Origin: Planococcus citri
Lineage: Eukaryota; Arthropoda; Insecta; Hemiptera; Pseudococcidae
Length of the DNA stretch: 64,000 bases
Assembly (NCBI RefSeq): GCF_950023065.1
Contig: NC_088677.1
Location: forward strand, 83,477,469-83,541,468
Direction: 5' to 3'
In this document: one piece after another, positions 11,136 to 24,272 of the stretch
Layout of the letters: every line of letters starts with the position of its first letter
Position numbering within the stretch: the stretch's first letter is position 1
Program-made: the position numbers and the translations under genes
Notes under the pieces: generated by a model
The model's input: the letters and a program-made list of their open reading frames with translations, nothing else
What the model was told of the DNA's origin: nothing
Databases searched by the model: none

Positions 11136-12704
11136 CAGGGTGTCTAACAAAATTTCAAAATGAAAAAGTAAGACTTAAGTAGGACTTTCAGCAGGTCATT
11201 TTTTGAGCACTTATGGAATTTTTTAAGGTGGGGGGGGGGGTTAAAAATTTACATTCAAGTTTTTAGCCAAATTTTTGTAAAAAATGTTTGCTTTTCTGAT
11301 GATTTCAAACACTTTATGATTTTATTTAAACAAGTGGAACCCAAAAATATAACGTTTCACTCCAATTTTTCGTTTTATTTCCTCCTAATAAATTTTAAAA
11401 ATTGATGAATAATTATCACATCATGTTCGCTTAAAATCAAAAACTCGAATTCTTCTATTTTGATTGTAAATATATTTTGAAATTTGAATACTTATTTTTT
11501 TTTTTTTTATTTATTTATTAAGAGCCATTTACAGCAACTTAGGCTAGGGGCCCTATATTAAGACAAACTTATGATTAGGGTATATACTTACATATCTAGA
11601 ATCTAGAAATAAAGTTAATCAGTACAAAGAAATGGGCTACCTGGTTTTTAAATTTTAAATTTTTTTATCTAATTTAGTAGAGTAAAGAAATTTGATGACA
11701 TTGTCTATATGAGTGGGGTCATCAGAAAGGAGGACTTGAAGTTGGTTGGAATTTAGAAGTCTGGAGCGTTCATTTTGGTAGGAAGGACAGTGTTGCATAC
11801 CACATATATTTTCATGTTCTGGTGAATAAACATTCAAATTGTGAAATTCAGTTTTGGTCCGCAATTGGTATGATCCGTAATTAGTAGCTAATTTTTTTCT
11901 ATGAATTTTTTTATTTCAAAAGGGTTGTCAGTCACCAATTGCGGACCGGTCCACAACTGGTAGTTTTTCAACTTTAATATTTGTGAATTTTGATGATGAA
12001 AATTTTCTAATGTGGTTCTCAGGGTACTATAACTGGTCTCAGAGTGAAAAAAAATTAAAACGCTTCCATTCATATTTGCATGATCCGTAATTGGTACTTC
12101 TTCAAAAACTGCCTTTTTGTAGACCTTATTTCAAATAGGAATTAGGGAAATCAAAATTAATTTTTTTCAAAACTGAACAGGTGAACACCTTGAAGTGAAA
12201 GAGGAAGCTTCAAGGATTATTTTTTTTTTCAATATCAAAATTGGGTCATAAATGATGTCTTGGCGATTAATTGTATAAAAGTGGTCCATGACTGGTAGTT
12301 TACCTTAGTTCTTTTATTGAACAATTAATAATGGAAAAAGAAGAGCAAATGGCCCCGAGCAGGGCGAGGGTAAAAGCTCTTGAAAATTAGTATTCCAGGA
12401 GGTATAAAAACAATAGAACAATTTCGAATGATTATTTTTTTTTTTGAAAAATCCAAAATTAAAAAAGAAAAGCAAAGTGACCCGAGTGAAGTGAGGGCAA
12501 ATGCTCTCAAAAGTCAAAAATGTGTAATTCAAAATCTAAAAAAGTCGACAAATGAGGATTTTTCCTACAAAATTTGTTCAAAATTCCAGAAAAGGGGGGA
12601 AAATTGAAAATTTGAAAAAGTTTTATTGAAAAAAAGTAGGATTTTGAGAAAAAGTAGGACTTTAGTAGGCCTAATAGGACCAATAGGACCTGTTAGACAC
12701 CCTG
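11136..12704. mobile_element. 1.57-kb TIR element with 5-bp target-site duplication
   Basis: The left end CAGGGTGTCTAACA (11136-11149) and the right end TGTTAGACACCCTG (12691-12704) are perfect inverted repeats. The pentamer TATGA flanks both sides (11131-11135 and 12705-12709) as a probable target-site duplication. Weaker similarity continues inward (AGTAGGACTTT on both sides). There is no transposase ORF. A minus-strand LINE end lies inside, so this TIR element has itself been a target. The superfamily is not assigned. Confidence 0.72.
11494..11870 (-). pseudogene. 3' end of a non-LTR retrotransposon, nested in the TIR element
   Basis: Read on the minus strand, a 70-codon frame (11655-11864) contains GMQHCPSYQNERSRLL, the cysteine-containing tail typical of I/Jockey-type RT proteins. 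It is followed by a 3' UTR ending CTCTTAATAAATAAATAA and a poly(A) run (poly-T on the plus strand, 11494-11508). Only the last ~380 bp of the element are present, the usual result of 5' truncation during insertion. Confidence 0.7.
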
Positions 12705-12709
12705 TATGA

Positions 12710-15700
12710 CCTATAAAAAAAGTTTTTAGATTTATAGCCGCTCAAAAGGCATTTTCTGACGAAATTGAACTCTCTATAAATATCACGAATTCACGATTTC
12801 TCTTTACTCCAAAATTGAACCTCTGAATGTGACTCTACCTAATTCAAAAATGTGAAAAAGTTAAAATCCTCGTAAGAAGCAGATTTGGTTTCAAAAGTTG
12901 CCTCACAAGATTCCATGCTCTTTTTAAAAAATGAGCAAAATTTGAGGTTCAGTGACCAAGAGAGTCCCTTGGGGGGGGGGAATCTTCCAAAAAATAAGAC
13001 CATTTCTGGAAAAAAATGTCAACTTTTGATAAATTAGATTTTTACAGAGCTATGAATTGAATTACCTACTTCATGGCCTTTTTAAAAAGTTTTACGCCCC
13101 CTCCCCCCCTCCCCAGAAAAATGAAAATCTAAATGGATTTTTGAGACGAAAATCACATTTCATAATGCAATCTGAAGGAATACGACTGAAAAAATTCAAT
13201 TTTGGAATCAATTTTTAAAAATCGACTCCTCCCCTCCCCCCTAATAAAATAATAACTGCGACAGTCGATTTTTAAGACGAGGGGCGAACGTTATTCGGTA
13301 AATTTACCATTCAAGGAACAAAAAAATTTCTGCTTCAAGTTGCCAGAAACAATTTAATTCATTTTTTCTTCGGTCAAAGGCACACACAAAATATCGTACT
13401 TTCTGTCTAATAAGTAAATTTACATTTTTTTTAAAAATTGAATTCTCCGGGTATTGTTATGATTTTAGAATTTTTCTAATTTTTTTACTAAGTATGTAAA
13501 TAATTTTCAACACATTTTAAAAATTTTGCTTCTCTTCTTCTCTTCTGAGCTTTCTTCACTTGGTAGACTGAAAGCCCATTTAATTATCGAGTAAAATTCT
13601 CAACATTTTCTCAATTTTTTCATTGAAAAGTAGAATTTTCAATTTTATTTGGCAGAACTTTCATTTTTGTTTCAATTCGTGGCATCAATTTGAAAAAAAA
13701 GTAACTTCAGCGACCTTTTGGCAAAAAAAAAGTAACAAAACGTAATAAAATGAAGTCATTTTTGATTAAACTTTTTTGAGCACCCTGTAAATTGAAAAAA
13801 TTATAATTAAAATTGAAAAATAAGGAGAAAAGAGCAAAATTGAAATAACGTATTGGATACTTATTCACTTGCAAAAATACTTCTTTTCTCCCCCCCCCCC
13901 AAATATCTGCGAGGATCATTCACAATAACTCAATATTTTGAATCAAAAGGAGCGAAGAAGGAAACAACTGAGTTGAAATTGCATCACTCACTCATCTGCT
14001 AACGTCTTTTTCATCATCCTCTTTCCGCTCATCACTCCCCTCTTCTCTTATCACCCATCTCCCCCCCCCCCCAAAAACCATAAAAGAGACCATATCTGAA
14101 AAGGTAACTAACAGTCGATCAAAAATTATTGGTGAAGAGAGTACAAAACTTCCTCATATCGTTCTGAAATTAGCAATAACGACTAAAAAAATTGGCACTA
14201 CTGCGTTCTAAAATATTTCCTCAGTTTCAGAAAGGATATCTTTCGATGTTTTGACTTGATTATTGCGAAATATTTGAGAAGAAAAAAATTTCAAAACTCG
14301 AATTTGCCCAATAAAAGTCGATTTGCAAATTTTCAACCTTTCATTGAAAGTCTAAAAGTTATTTTGGACTTTGATTGCAAGGGCTGCTAGATCGACCCAG
14401 AATCTGAAATACTATCTTTTGGAACTGAGCCATTTTTCCCAAAACAGGTTGGGCAGTGGCTATAGTGAAAAAAGTACGATTTACTCATAAATGTTCCCTC
14501 TTTTTCCCCTTTACGTGTACCTTCGTCCTTCAATGCTAAAAAAAAATTTTATTGGGCGATTTTCAGTTCAAATTGAATGTTTTCACTGAATTTGGTCAAA
14601 ATCCTTCAACATTTTTTTTTTTTTTTTAATTTTGTGATCCACTCTAATTTACACGAATGAAATTTTGATTCATTCATATAGCGACCACGAAAAATATTTG
14701 TCACCATCAATTTTTCCAATCGTACTTTGAAGAGATGTGTTGACTGATTTTCCTATGTCCCTCCTCTCCTCAATTACGATTAAAATTGTGAAATCATTTT
14801 AGAATCATATACTCTGAGATAAAATTGACGCATAAAATTTCACACAAATCTGATTTCGAGCTCGAATTCCATGAATGGGAGCACAATCTCTTAATTCAAT
14901 CAAGTTCTGGGAATGACTTACGTCCACATCACATGTTAGAAAAAATTTTGGATCCAAATAAAAGTGTGAAATATTGCTAGGAATTCGAATATTTCCAATG
15001 TAGAAGGGAAAGGGGAAACAAAAAATCGAAAAAATTCAACGAAGAATTGATCTTGTCAGCAAGCGATCGATCGTGGAAACTGCAACAAGAGAGAATTTCA
15101 ACGAATAGCGAATTAAATCTTACCATCTCAATCAAAGTTGATCAATTTTACACTAAAATGAGAGGTTTTCTGTTTTCCAATATAATCTCAAAAAATATCA
15201 TCTGCCCCCCCCCCCAACGTAGATTCAATTTCGCTACTTCTAGTCCCAAGATTATCATCTGAAATACTCCCAAAACCTGATAAAAGATCATTGCCTCGCC
15301 CAAAGTCTCAAAGGACCCACATATGCGTATTTTCACAGTCCAATGTACGCCAGTTCAAACATCTGCACTCATCCTTTTATCTCACGTCTGTTTACTCGAG
15401 TTTTTTATCAACCGTAATAATACATCACATATGCAAACATTTACTTATACACAAGTCATACAAAATAAAACCCGACAATAGCGCCGAATTTCTCGTATGA
15501 GCGAAGTTACGATACGAAGCACGAAGATGAGCAAACTGTACTGCAATAAAGAAGTCTCCTTCTCCACCTTGACTGCCCATCTAAATATACACCCATTTAA
15601 TTTGGCCATGGCCGAAAATAACCTTAAACGTCTTTATGGACGAGGTATGAAAAAAAGAAAAATAGCCAACTGTCAACAATCTATTGATTTTACCTTAGGG

Positions 15701-17035
15701 TGTGGTTAGATATTACATAAAAAGTTCACTGGCACAATACGATCCAGGTGACATTTCGCAATTCGTGCGAATCACGTTGATTTCTATAGAGCAAAGTCGA
15801 GGCGTTACTTTCTTAATTGTTTTTAAATCTAAAATAAATTTCTTTATTTTCCGCGATATTTCGAACAAAAAAAGTCAAGTCAGTTCGTCAGAAATCCTCA
15901 AAATACAGCGTCATCGATCACTCGTACGGAAATGACGCTGGTAGAGACTCGATTATGTTCAATTTATCTCCTTTTATGGCAACACTGGCTCGTTTTATAG
16001 ACAATAATCTAAAGAGAGCTTTGCAATAATCAACATTACCTTTGATAATGACCGCTAAAAAATATATATAAACTGCGAAGTACCATAACGTCGCTTTTAA
16101 TAAATCCATTATGATGAGAGTGAGCGTCCATCCATCGGATATTACTATACGTTAGTGCTTTGATGATAAAAGGCGCTATAATTCCAACGTTAATAAACCC
16201 GAATTGTAAAAAAAAAAAGGTGCAATTAAATAAATTCCGATATCATAAGGGCACGTGATCGTAGTAATTACCAGATATAAACGCCTCATTTCCTTTCAAC
16301 AGAGACGAGAAAAGATTAAGCAGGTATCAAAAAAAAATTATCACTTGAGAGTGACTTCGACTCTTTGGTACATAAATTTTCAATTTACTAAGATAAAAAA
16401 GTAGAATTGTCGCGTCGAAAGTCATCCAATTGATACCATCCTCGAGTCTTGGGAATTCTTTACTTCCATCTTCGTTTTTATCCGGTTTCAAGTAGGTACA
16501 TTTTAAGAGTACAAGTAGTGCAATGAGTTAGGTATATGTACGAGCCCATAACAAAGTGGTTTATCGAGTCAATGAAAATGTTCTCCACTTTGTCGTTGAT
16601 AGTTGAACTTGTAACTTGCACTCTATAAAATGGTTCATCTGCGTTGGGTATGTCTATCTCGGCTTCTTCTGTTTATACAAGTTTATTGCCTATGTTACAA
16701 GCACGTGAATAAGTAAATGGGACGAGGCATCTTCGAAATAGGTCAACCATCGTACATGCTACAATATTTATGTACACAAGACGGCGGCGGAGCTGCGTCA
16801 TTCATAGCTCCCCGCTTCCTTGCATCTAGCTGCGATGCGTTTACACTACGCACATTGCGTAAAAATGTCAACAGTTTTAGACTCGAAAGTTCATGAATAA
16901 GTTTTATAGGATGGTTTTTTGGAGACTGATTGTGATGCGAATGAGAGAATATATTCGAATGATTCTTTCATTTTCAGTGAATTCTGCTTGAAATTTCCGA
17001 TAAATCGAGCACTCACTCGATCATGTTTAGTGAAA
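12710..17035. other. No gene seen; C-rich homopolymer tracts
   Basis: About 4.3 kb of AT-rich sequence without a recognisable coding region. It holds several C or G runs of about 9-13 (about 12970, 13888, 14061, 15206). A small GC-richer patch at about 16780-16860, with GGCGGCGG and GCGATGCG, may be a regulatory element, but nothing identifies it. Confidence 0.45.
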
Positions 17036-17039
17036 TTTT

Positions 17040-19630
17040 CAAAATGCGACGTTGCCAAATTTTGAATTTGAAAACAAAATAAACGTGAAATTGCCAAAGA
17101 ATTGTGCAAATTTTTTGTAAGTATTTTGTTTACTGATATTGTAGGAAAGACTCGTGCGATCGAGTGACATTGTTTCAATCAAAGGAAAAAATTGAATGCC
17201 TATGCCATGTTGCCGCACATCTGATTCAGAGAAAAATAGTTGTATTATAACGACTCAATTACTAAGTTGTCCAATGTCCATTTTACACCATCCAAAACAA
17301 AATTATTAAATTCAAAAAACAGTAAGTGAATAGGTAAAATTAAAGGCAGGGTTTCAAAATTTTGCGACGTTGCCGCACGTTCAGCTTACAAAATTGAGAA
17401 AATATTGCCATTTGTAAAGAGATTTTTCAAAATTTAGCCATAAAATAAGAATTCTAGAAAAAAATGTAATTTTCATCATAAAAAGTTTCCTAACCTATTG
17501 AAAAAATTCTAAAATGCTGCGTTGCCATGTTTGTGCAACGTTGCCGCACATTCAATTCACAAAACATTGCAATTTGTAAACAGATTTTCAAAATTTAGCC
17601 ATAAAATAAGAATTCAAAAAAATATTTCTAATACATATGAAAAGTACCTATCTCATTGAAATTAATTCGAAACGCGGTGTTGCCACATTTCAACAACTTT
17701 GCTGAAAATTAGATCGCAAAACATTGCAATTTGTGAACAGTTTTTCAAAATATAACCATAAAATGAGAATCCAAAAAAAATGTACATTCCATTAAATAAG
17801 ACAGTATAAAAGGTTTTTTAGTGAGAAAATTTTATAATACGGTGTTGCCAAATTTCACGCCGGCGACATCGTCCAAAACATGGTAATTTATGAACAGATT
17901 TTCAGAGTTTAGCCATAATATTACGAGAATTTGAAAAAAAAATGCCTTTATTTGAAAGTTTCTCATTTAAATAAATCCATAATGCGGTGTTGCCAAACTT
18001 CAGCTGTGGTGCTGCACATGTAGTTTGCAATTTGTAAACAAATTTTTTGAATTTAACCATCAATTATGATTGTTAAAAAAGTAAAAAACATTTCCATTAT
18101 GAAAAGCTCCTCATACCTAGAAATAAATTCAAAATGCAGCGTTGCCACATTTCAGCAATGCTGCTGCATATCTAGTTCACAAAACATTACAATTTGTAAA
18201 GTCAGAAATTTTGGCTATAATAAATTAAGAATTCAACATTATGACAAGTTTCTCATTCAAATAAATCCAAAATGCGGTGTTGCCAAATTTCAGCAACGTT
18301 GCCACACATCTAGTTTGTAATTTGTAAACATATTTATATTTTCAAATTTAGCCATCAATTAAGAATGTTGAAAAAATAAAAAAAAATTTCCATTATGAAA
18401 AGTTCCTCATAGAAATAAATTCAAAATGCAGCGTTGCCACATTTCAGCCATGTTGCCGCACATCTAGTTAACAAAACATTGCAATTTTGAAAAGTCAATC
18501 TTTGAATTTTGGTCATAATCATAATTAAGAATTCAAAAATCTCAATTTCTATCACAAAAAGTTCTTTATTTTAAAAAAAAATCAAAACGCACTGTTGCCA
18601 TATTTACACAACATTGCCACACAATATGTATGTATTTGATTCGGGAGCAGATCAGAAGGGAGATAATAACGCAACGTTGCCTTTTTTCACAATTTCAAGA
18701 TACTCTTACAGATACAGCTCGTGATGAGAGGCAAAAAGTCAAAATGAGTTTTGAATAATTCGAGATAAGTTGAGATATAAAAGCAAAATTTTATTGTTCA
18801 ATGATTTCATCAGGCAAAAACGCAACAGTATGAAATCTAAAATGCGAGGTTGCCGCATTTCAGGACAATTTTTCATTTGTTGTTCAAAATGCGTTATTTT
18901 TGATTCGATTAATGAATTTACCAAATCTTTTCATTGAATAATTCGAAAACATTTTGTGAATGTAGATGAGAGGAGAGAAGGTGGTTTGGAATGCAGCGTT
19001 GCCACACTTGTAGCAACGTTTCAATACGTGAAGCCTTTAAAAATAAGAGCTTGAGGACTAATTATTTCCATCATTGATGTGATAAAATCTGCTTGCCATT
19101 CTTCAAAGAAAATCTAGAATGCGGTGTTGCCACACATTAGATTTTAGCTTAGCCAAATCACAATTCAGTCATTGAGTCACCTATCAAAATACTATGAAGT
19201 TTTGCCCAAATCTTTAAAATGAAAACAAAAATTACACCTAAACGAAATCTAAATAGATCATTTCAATAGGAATGGAAAACATTGAAATTGAAAATATATA
19301 CATACAACGTTGCCACATTTCAGGTCACCTTTTTCCATTCCCAATTTGAAATGCATCAAAACGCGAAAGAAATTTAATTTACTCAAAACTGGCGACTATA
19401 CCAAATTTTTCTATATAAATTCAATTCAACTTCATTTTATCGGATCTAAAATGCGGTGTTGCCACACATTTGCAAAATTGCTACAAATGAAGCATTTGAA
19501 AACAGGAACATTAGTTTAGACCAATCATTCCCTTCAATAATCAGATAAAAAATATGTTCGCCATTGATTTTGAAAAAATTGAATGCGGTGTTGCCATGCC
19601 TCACAACGTTGCCACACATTACATTTTAGC
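17040..19630 (+). repeat. Degenerate ~150-bp satellite with GCGGTGTTGCC / GCAACGTTGCC boxes
   Basis: At least 17 copies of a box like AAATGCGGTGTTGCCACATT recur at intervals mostly between 134 and 166 bp (17363, 17519, 17673, 17839, 17981, 18136, 18270, 18427, 18589). Many are followed within 20-30 bp by a second box, CAACGTTGCCGCACAT. Between boxes the order CATTGCAATTTGTAAACA, TTTAGCCATAAA, GAATTCAAAAA is kept. This is a tandem satellite that has drifted. Copies after 18.6 kb are more scattered. Confidence 0.85.
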
Positions 19631-20485
19631 TTAGCCCAATCATAGTCGAGTAACCTATTAAAATGCAATGAAATTTCGCGCAGATTTCGAAAATGAAGTC
19701 AAATTTACACTTGGACCAACATTTTTTCAGAAAGAATAAGACTTTCAAATTTCAATATGAATTTCTTAACAAACAAGTCCACTCAGTCTCGTGAGTTGCC
19801 AAACAATACCCAGACATTTTTACAAAACGCATCTTCGAACGCACAAACGCGAAATTACACCGCCAGATAATATATTTTTCAACGATCTTTCAAGGTGTTC
19901 CCAGTTTTCGTCACGGGTCATTAATTAGATTATTGCTGGAGTCGAACTCGAAACACGAGCAAAATACTCACAGAACGAGACCAAAACTAAAAAACCACAC
20001 ACCAACATCATAGACCTATAGCAAAAGCAAAACGTAGCCAAGTTTACACGATCAAGTGAATTTCATCAAATAAACCGCCTACACAAACATCTAAGGTGCA
20101 CCGGATAAGGCATATGTGAAACATACAAATACCTACACTCGAAAGCATCGTCATTTCAATTGAACCAGAATCACGTACAAGTTGTAGGCAGTAGGCTGTG
20201 AGAAAGTAAAACGAGCGAAAAAGAAATGTTGATTTTATACATTAAATTACGATCGCATTTCGATAGCCAACAAATAGCCCCGTTGAATTTTTTTCAAAAA
20301 GAAAATGATGCCAAAATCTATTATTGGAATGACGAGGCGGCGCAGCATTCGCGCATGACCTTCCTTCAAAATATACAAGACTTATGCTACACAAACTAGT
20401 CTGATTTATGATTAAGTACATAGATATAACCATACAAATGATGCATTATCTCAAATTCTGTCTTTGTTGACGATTTTGTTTTTAG
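19631..20485. other. Spacer upstream of the LAPTM-like gene
   Basis: Non-repetitive sequence leading to a TTTTTAG acceptor at about 20485. No coding frame is convincing. It may contain intron or promoter of the downstream gene. Confidence 0.4.
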
Positions 20486-20513
20486 GAAAATCCGCGAGTA
20501 AATTGAGGAAAAA

Positions 20514-23507
20514 ATGGCTCGAACGAGAAAACGACCTTTGGATTCGTGTTGTGGGTGTATTTCCTTGAAGACCGGGTCACTCATCACTGGAATTTTATCG
20601 ATGGTAGGTATCTTAACAAAATATAATGAGATTTTACATAATATGTTTATGAAGTCATTCCACGTTTAGCAAATTTTGTCATTTTTGTCTGTTGTAACTC
20701 AATAATAGGTATAACTGTCGACTTTCATCCACAGATTCTAATCTCTATTTCATTTTCTGTTTGCAAATTAGATCGCAGCTGCTTTAACAATGATATACAT
20801 AATATTTACAAAAGACAGATTGCATACAATATTGATAGATCTTCCACAGACAACCAGTGAGTATAAATAAATCGTGCAACTCTCCCACTCCACTTTCTGA
20901 AAATTTAAAAAATCTGTACGAGTACTAATGTTTTCGTTTTTTTTTTTTCAGTTAAAATCATTCTGGTGTTCAATTTATTCATGACCATTGTCATTTCAGG
21001 AGTATTGGTATTGGGAGTGTTAAAAGTAAGTTGGTTCATTTCATACCCAAAAATTTCAAATCATCATTTACGATATTTAGAATAACTGCCCCCCCCCTCC
21101 TCGCCGATTCTCTGGGGAAACTTTTTTCTTACGTTGAAGGAGACATCGTAAAGGAACATTTTAAAGCCAACTTGTCAAAAAAAGTTGACCTTATTAACAA
21201 AATGGGGGCCATTTTGATTGGTAGGTCAGTCGAAATCGTAAATTTTGAATTCAAACATAGGACTCGCACGAAATTCCGAAATTGCAACTGCTAAAGCGTA
21301 TTTTTCGATTTTTGGCAAATTTTTGAAAATCATGCCAAAAAATGGAGAAAAAAATCAAAATTTTACCAAACTGACCTAGAAAGCTGAAATTTGACTTACA
21401 CCCTATATTCAACCTGCCAAATCGATTGGAAATTGTTTCAAATCGTTTTGAGCAATTCTGGAGCCTCCAGCAGATTTTTGAAAATTGAAATTTTGCCAAA
21501 CAAATTTGGAAATTCAAAATTCACGCTGCACTCCAACTTAAACACGTTATCAAGTCGACTGCTGGTGAGTTTAAGTAATTTTAGAGCCTTTAGTAATTTT
21601 TTGAAAATTCTTGGAGCCTCCAGTAAATTTTTGAAACTTGAAACTTCATCAAATGGAATTATAAAGCCAAAATTCGCTCTGAAAACTAATTTCAATACGC
21701 TATGAAATAGACTGCAGGTGGATTTCAAGTCGTTTTGGAGCCTCCAGCGACTTTTTGAAAACTACTGGAGCCTCCAGTAGATTTTTGAAATTTGATATTT
21801 CTGCAAAATTTTACCAAATGAAGTTGTAAGGTGAAATTCATTCAAAAGTTTCAAAAATCTGCTGAAGGCTTTAGAAATTTTCAAAAAGTCGCTGGAGGCT
21901 CCAAAATGACTTGAACCTAACGACAGTCAACTTGATGGCATGTTGAAATTGAAGTTCGAATTTCCTAATCCATTTTTGGTAGAATTTGATGGAAATTTTC
22001 AGCATTGAAAATCTGCGAGAGGCTCCAGTTACTTCCAAAAAGTCGCTGGAGGCTCCAAAACGACCTGAAATCCACCTGCAGTCGACTTCATAGCGTATTG
22101 TAACCAGTTACAGAATAAATTTCTGCTTTCCAATTGCATTTGATAAAAATTTCAAGTTTCAAAAATCTACTGGAGGCTCCAGGAATTTTCAAAAAGTCGC
22201 TGGAGTCTCCAAAATAACTTAAATCTACCAGCAATTGGTTCAATGGTGTGGTCAAGTTGGAGTGCAGCGTAAAATTCATCAGATTTTCAACGTCATTTGA
22301 TGAAATTTTATGGAAATTTCAAGTTACAAAAATCTGCTGGAGGCTCCAGAACTGCTCAAAACGGTTTGAAACCGTTTCTAATCGATTTGGCAGATCGAAA
22401 ATAGGGCATATTCCAAATTTCAGCTTTCTAGGTCAATTTGGTAAAATTCTGATTTTTTGCTCATTTTTTGGCTTTTTGATTTTCAAAAATTCACCAAAAA
22501 TCTAAAAATTTGGCTGAGTTTTCGATGTTTTGAGAACCGTATGACCCTACAATCAAATTTTGACCCTTCGGAGCACCTCAGATGAAAGGGATGGAATCTC
22601 AAAATTTTGAAAACTGTAATGTGAGGGTCACATTCTCTCTAGGATTTCAGTGGCACTGTTTCTCAATCTGATACCTGTTCATCAAGAAAATCAAACCTGG
22701 TCCTTCAGAAAGAGAGGGGGAGGGGAGAATTTTGAGAAATATTCTAAGAACTGGTTGACCCTAGAATCAAAAATGAACCTTCTGAGCACCTCACAAGAAA
22801 GATGTGGGTTCTCAAAATTTTGAAAAATGCAATGTGGGGGTCAAATTCCAAGGTTTTGAACTTTCAGAAAGAGGAAGTGGAATTTTGAGAAATATGCTAA
22901 GAACTGTAGGACAAAATGAACCTTCAGGGCACCTCAGAGGAAAAATGTGGGTCCCCAGAATTTTGAAAAATGCAATGTGTGGGGGGTCAAATTCTAAGGT
23001 TTCACAGTCACTGATTCTTAATCTGATACCTGTTTCCCCATAAAATAAAACCTGACCTCTCGGAGAGGGAAGAAATTTTAAAAATACAATACGACTGTAA
23101 GAACTCCATTTCCATTGAGAAGCTTTTCAACTTACATTACTAATTTTTAATTTTTTTTTCCAGGAGCGTAAATTTTTCTTAGTGGTATGGATCGTTCTGG
23201 GTATAATGCTGGTAATAAGTTGGCTAATTTCGGTCATCTACTGGGGCTTTTATTATCTAATAAACCATCAGTATCTAGAATCAGTGGTATGGTTCATCAT
23301 CGGAATAGTCATTTCGGGTAATTATAATACATACGAGTATTTACTTCGGAAATAAAGTTGAAGATCATTGCAATGTATCTAACCTGATTTCTATCCGTTT
23401 TTACAGTGTTATATTTCTATTTATGGCTGGTGGTTTACTGTTTCTATCTGAAACTGAAAGAGGAAGACGAACGACTACCTTATTACAAACCAGCACATCT
23501 TCGTTAA
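20514..23507 (+). CDS. LAPTM/DUF4728-like four-transmembrane protein
   Basis: Five exons join in frame to a 167-aa protein: 20514-20603, 20772-20856, 20952-21025, 23164-23317, 23407-23507, all GT-AG. The start ATG follows a splice acceptor at about 20485, so an upstream untranslated exon is likely. The N-terminus has DSCCGCISLKTGSL, the cysteine-rich entry into the first helix typical of insect DUF4728 and lysosome-associated transmembrane (LAPTM) proteins. Hydrophobic segments lie at about 20-45, 60-82, 87-112 and 125-152, and a charged tail ends in LPYYKPAHLR. Relatives sit in late endosome or lysosome membranes and help sort transporters; that role is inferred here. Intron 3 (2.1 kb) holds a large foldback and a tandem repeat. 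Family assignment is fairly sure, the exact orthologue is not. Confidence 0.8.
21300..22507. repeat. Large foldback (inverted repeat, ~0.55-0.6-kb arms) in an intron
   Basis: The sequence from about 21300 to 21840 reappears as its reverse complement from about 21845 to 22507. Matching landmarks in the arms include CAAATTTTTGAAAATC, GACCTAGAAAGCTGAAATTT, TGCCAAATCGATT and TCTGGAGCCTCCAGCAGA. The arms contain several copies of a GAGCCTCCAG unit, so each arm is itself repetitive. It lies in intron 3 of the LAPTM-like gene and would be transcribed as a long hairpin. Confidence 0.8.
22540..23080 (+). repeat. Short tandem repeat array, three diverged copies
   Basis: Units containing TTTTGA, GAGCACCTCA, GGGTTCTCAAAATTTTGAAAA and GGGTCAAATTC recur at about 22571, 22784 and 22927. 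Copies 1 and 3 carry an insert (ATCTGATACCTGTT) that copy 2 lacks. It lies within intron 3 of the LAPTM-like gene. Confidence 0.7.
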
Positions 23508-24266
23508 TTACCTGTTTGTCGCGGTAACTACATACGAACGAGTACTTCTAATACCTATTTAAACTATTTACCTACATCTGCGTCTACGCTATTGTCTACA
23601 ATATTTTTAACAAGCACAGAACTCATTGAGATCAAATTTATAATGTTTTACAGTTTCTACTTTTTTTTTTTCAAACCTGTCTACCTACATTTTAAAATTT
23701 CTTCTACATTGGTATACGATATTTTTACAAAAATTAACAAAATATTTACAAAATGAGCTTCCCAAAATTCCGGTACATTATTTATAAGCGTAGACGTGCG
23801 CATTTATACAAACGTGCCACTGAAAAAATTATTCTTCAAGATTTCTACACTCTGTTGTAACTGTGATACTATTTTTAATAATATACTTTTAAAAAGTGTA
23901 GGTATTTTAATCCTACCCACCTTCACGAGCGAATAATTTAACGCCGCTGCGTACCTATCTATTTATTAAGATGCCAGTAAATGTATAATGTACCTTTGCC
24001 TTACCTATCTATATAGTTCAACTTGAGAAAAAATAGTTGTTAGGTAACTCAAATCACTATGTTTTTAACTCTAAACCTCTTCATGTACTTACTCGGCGTA
24101 CTGCTGGCTTATTTGCACGCTCATATTTTTATTTCTATTTATACTGATGTATTAGTACTCTTCATAATACAAGCTGTTTTAATTTATACATAAGTATTTT
24201 TCCAATCAAATTAAGAGTAACTATTCTGTATTTCAAGTTGACTAAAAATGTAATGATAATAACTGT

Positions 24267-24272
24267 AATAAA
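24267..24272 (+). terminator. Poly(A) signal of the LAPTM-like gene
   Basis: AATAAA 760 nt after the stop codon; a second AATAAA lies at 24379-24384. Either would end the transcript before the first exon of the AAA-ATPase gene. Confidence 0.45.

Noticed and set aside
15497..15709. 70-codon ORF in the 13-17 kb stretch
   Set aside because: No domain, no splice context, and the length is within chance for this base composition.
17040..19630. Regularly spaced repeats, considered as CRISPR-like
   Set aside because: The whole unit repeats, including the supposed spacers, the boxes are degenerate, and the context is an insect nuclear genome. It is a satellite.
21031..21728. ORFs within intron 3 of the LAPTM-like gene on both strands
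   Set aside because: They lie in the foldback repeat and mirror one another because the arms are inverted copies.
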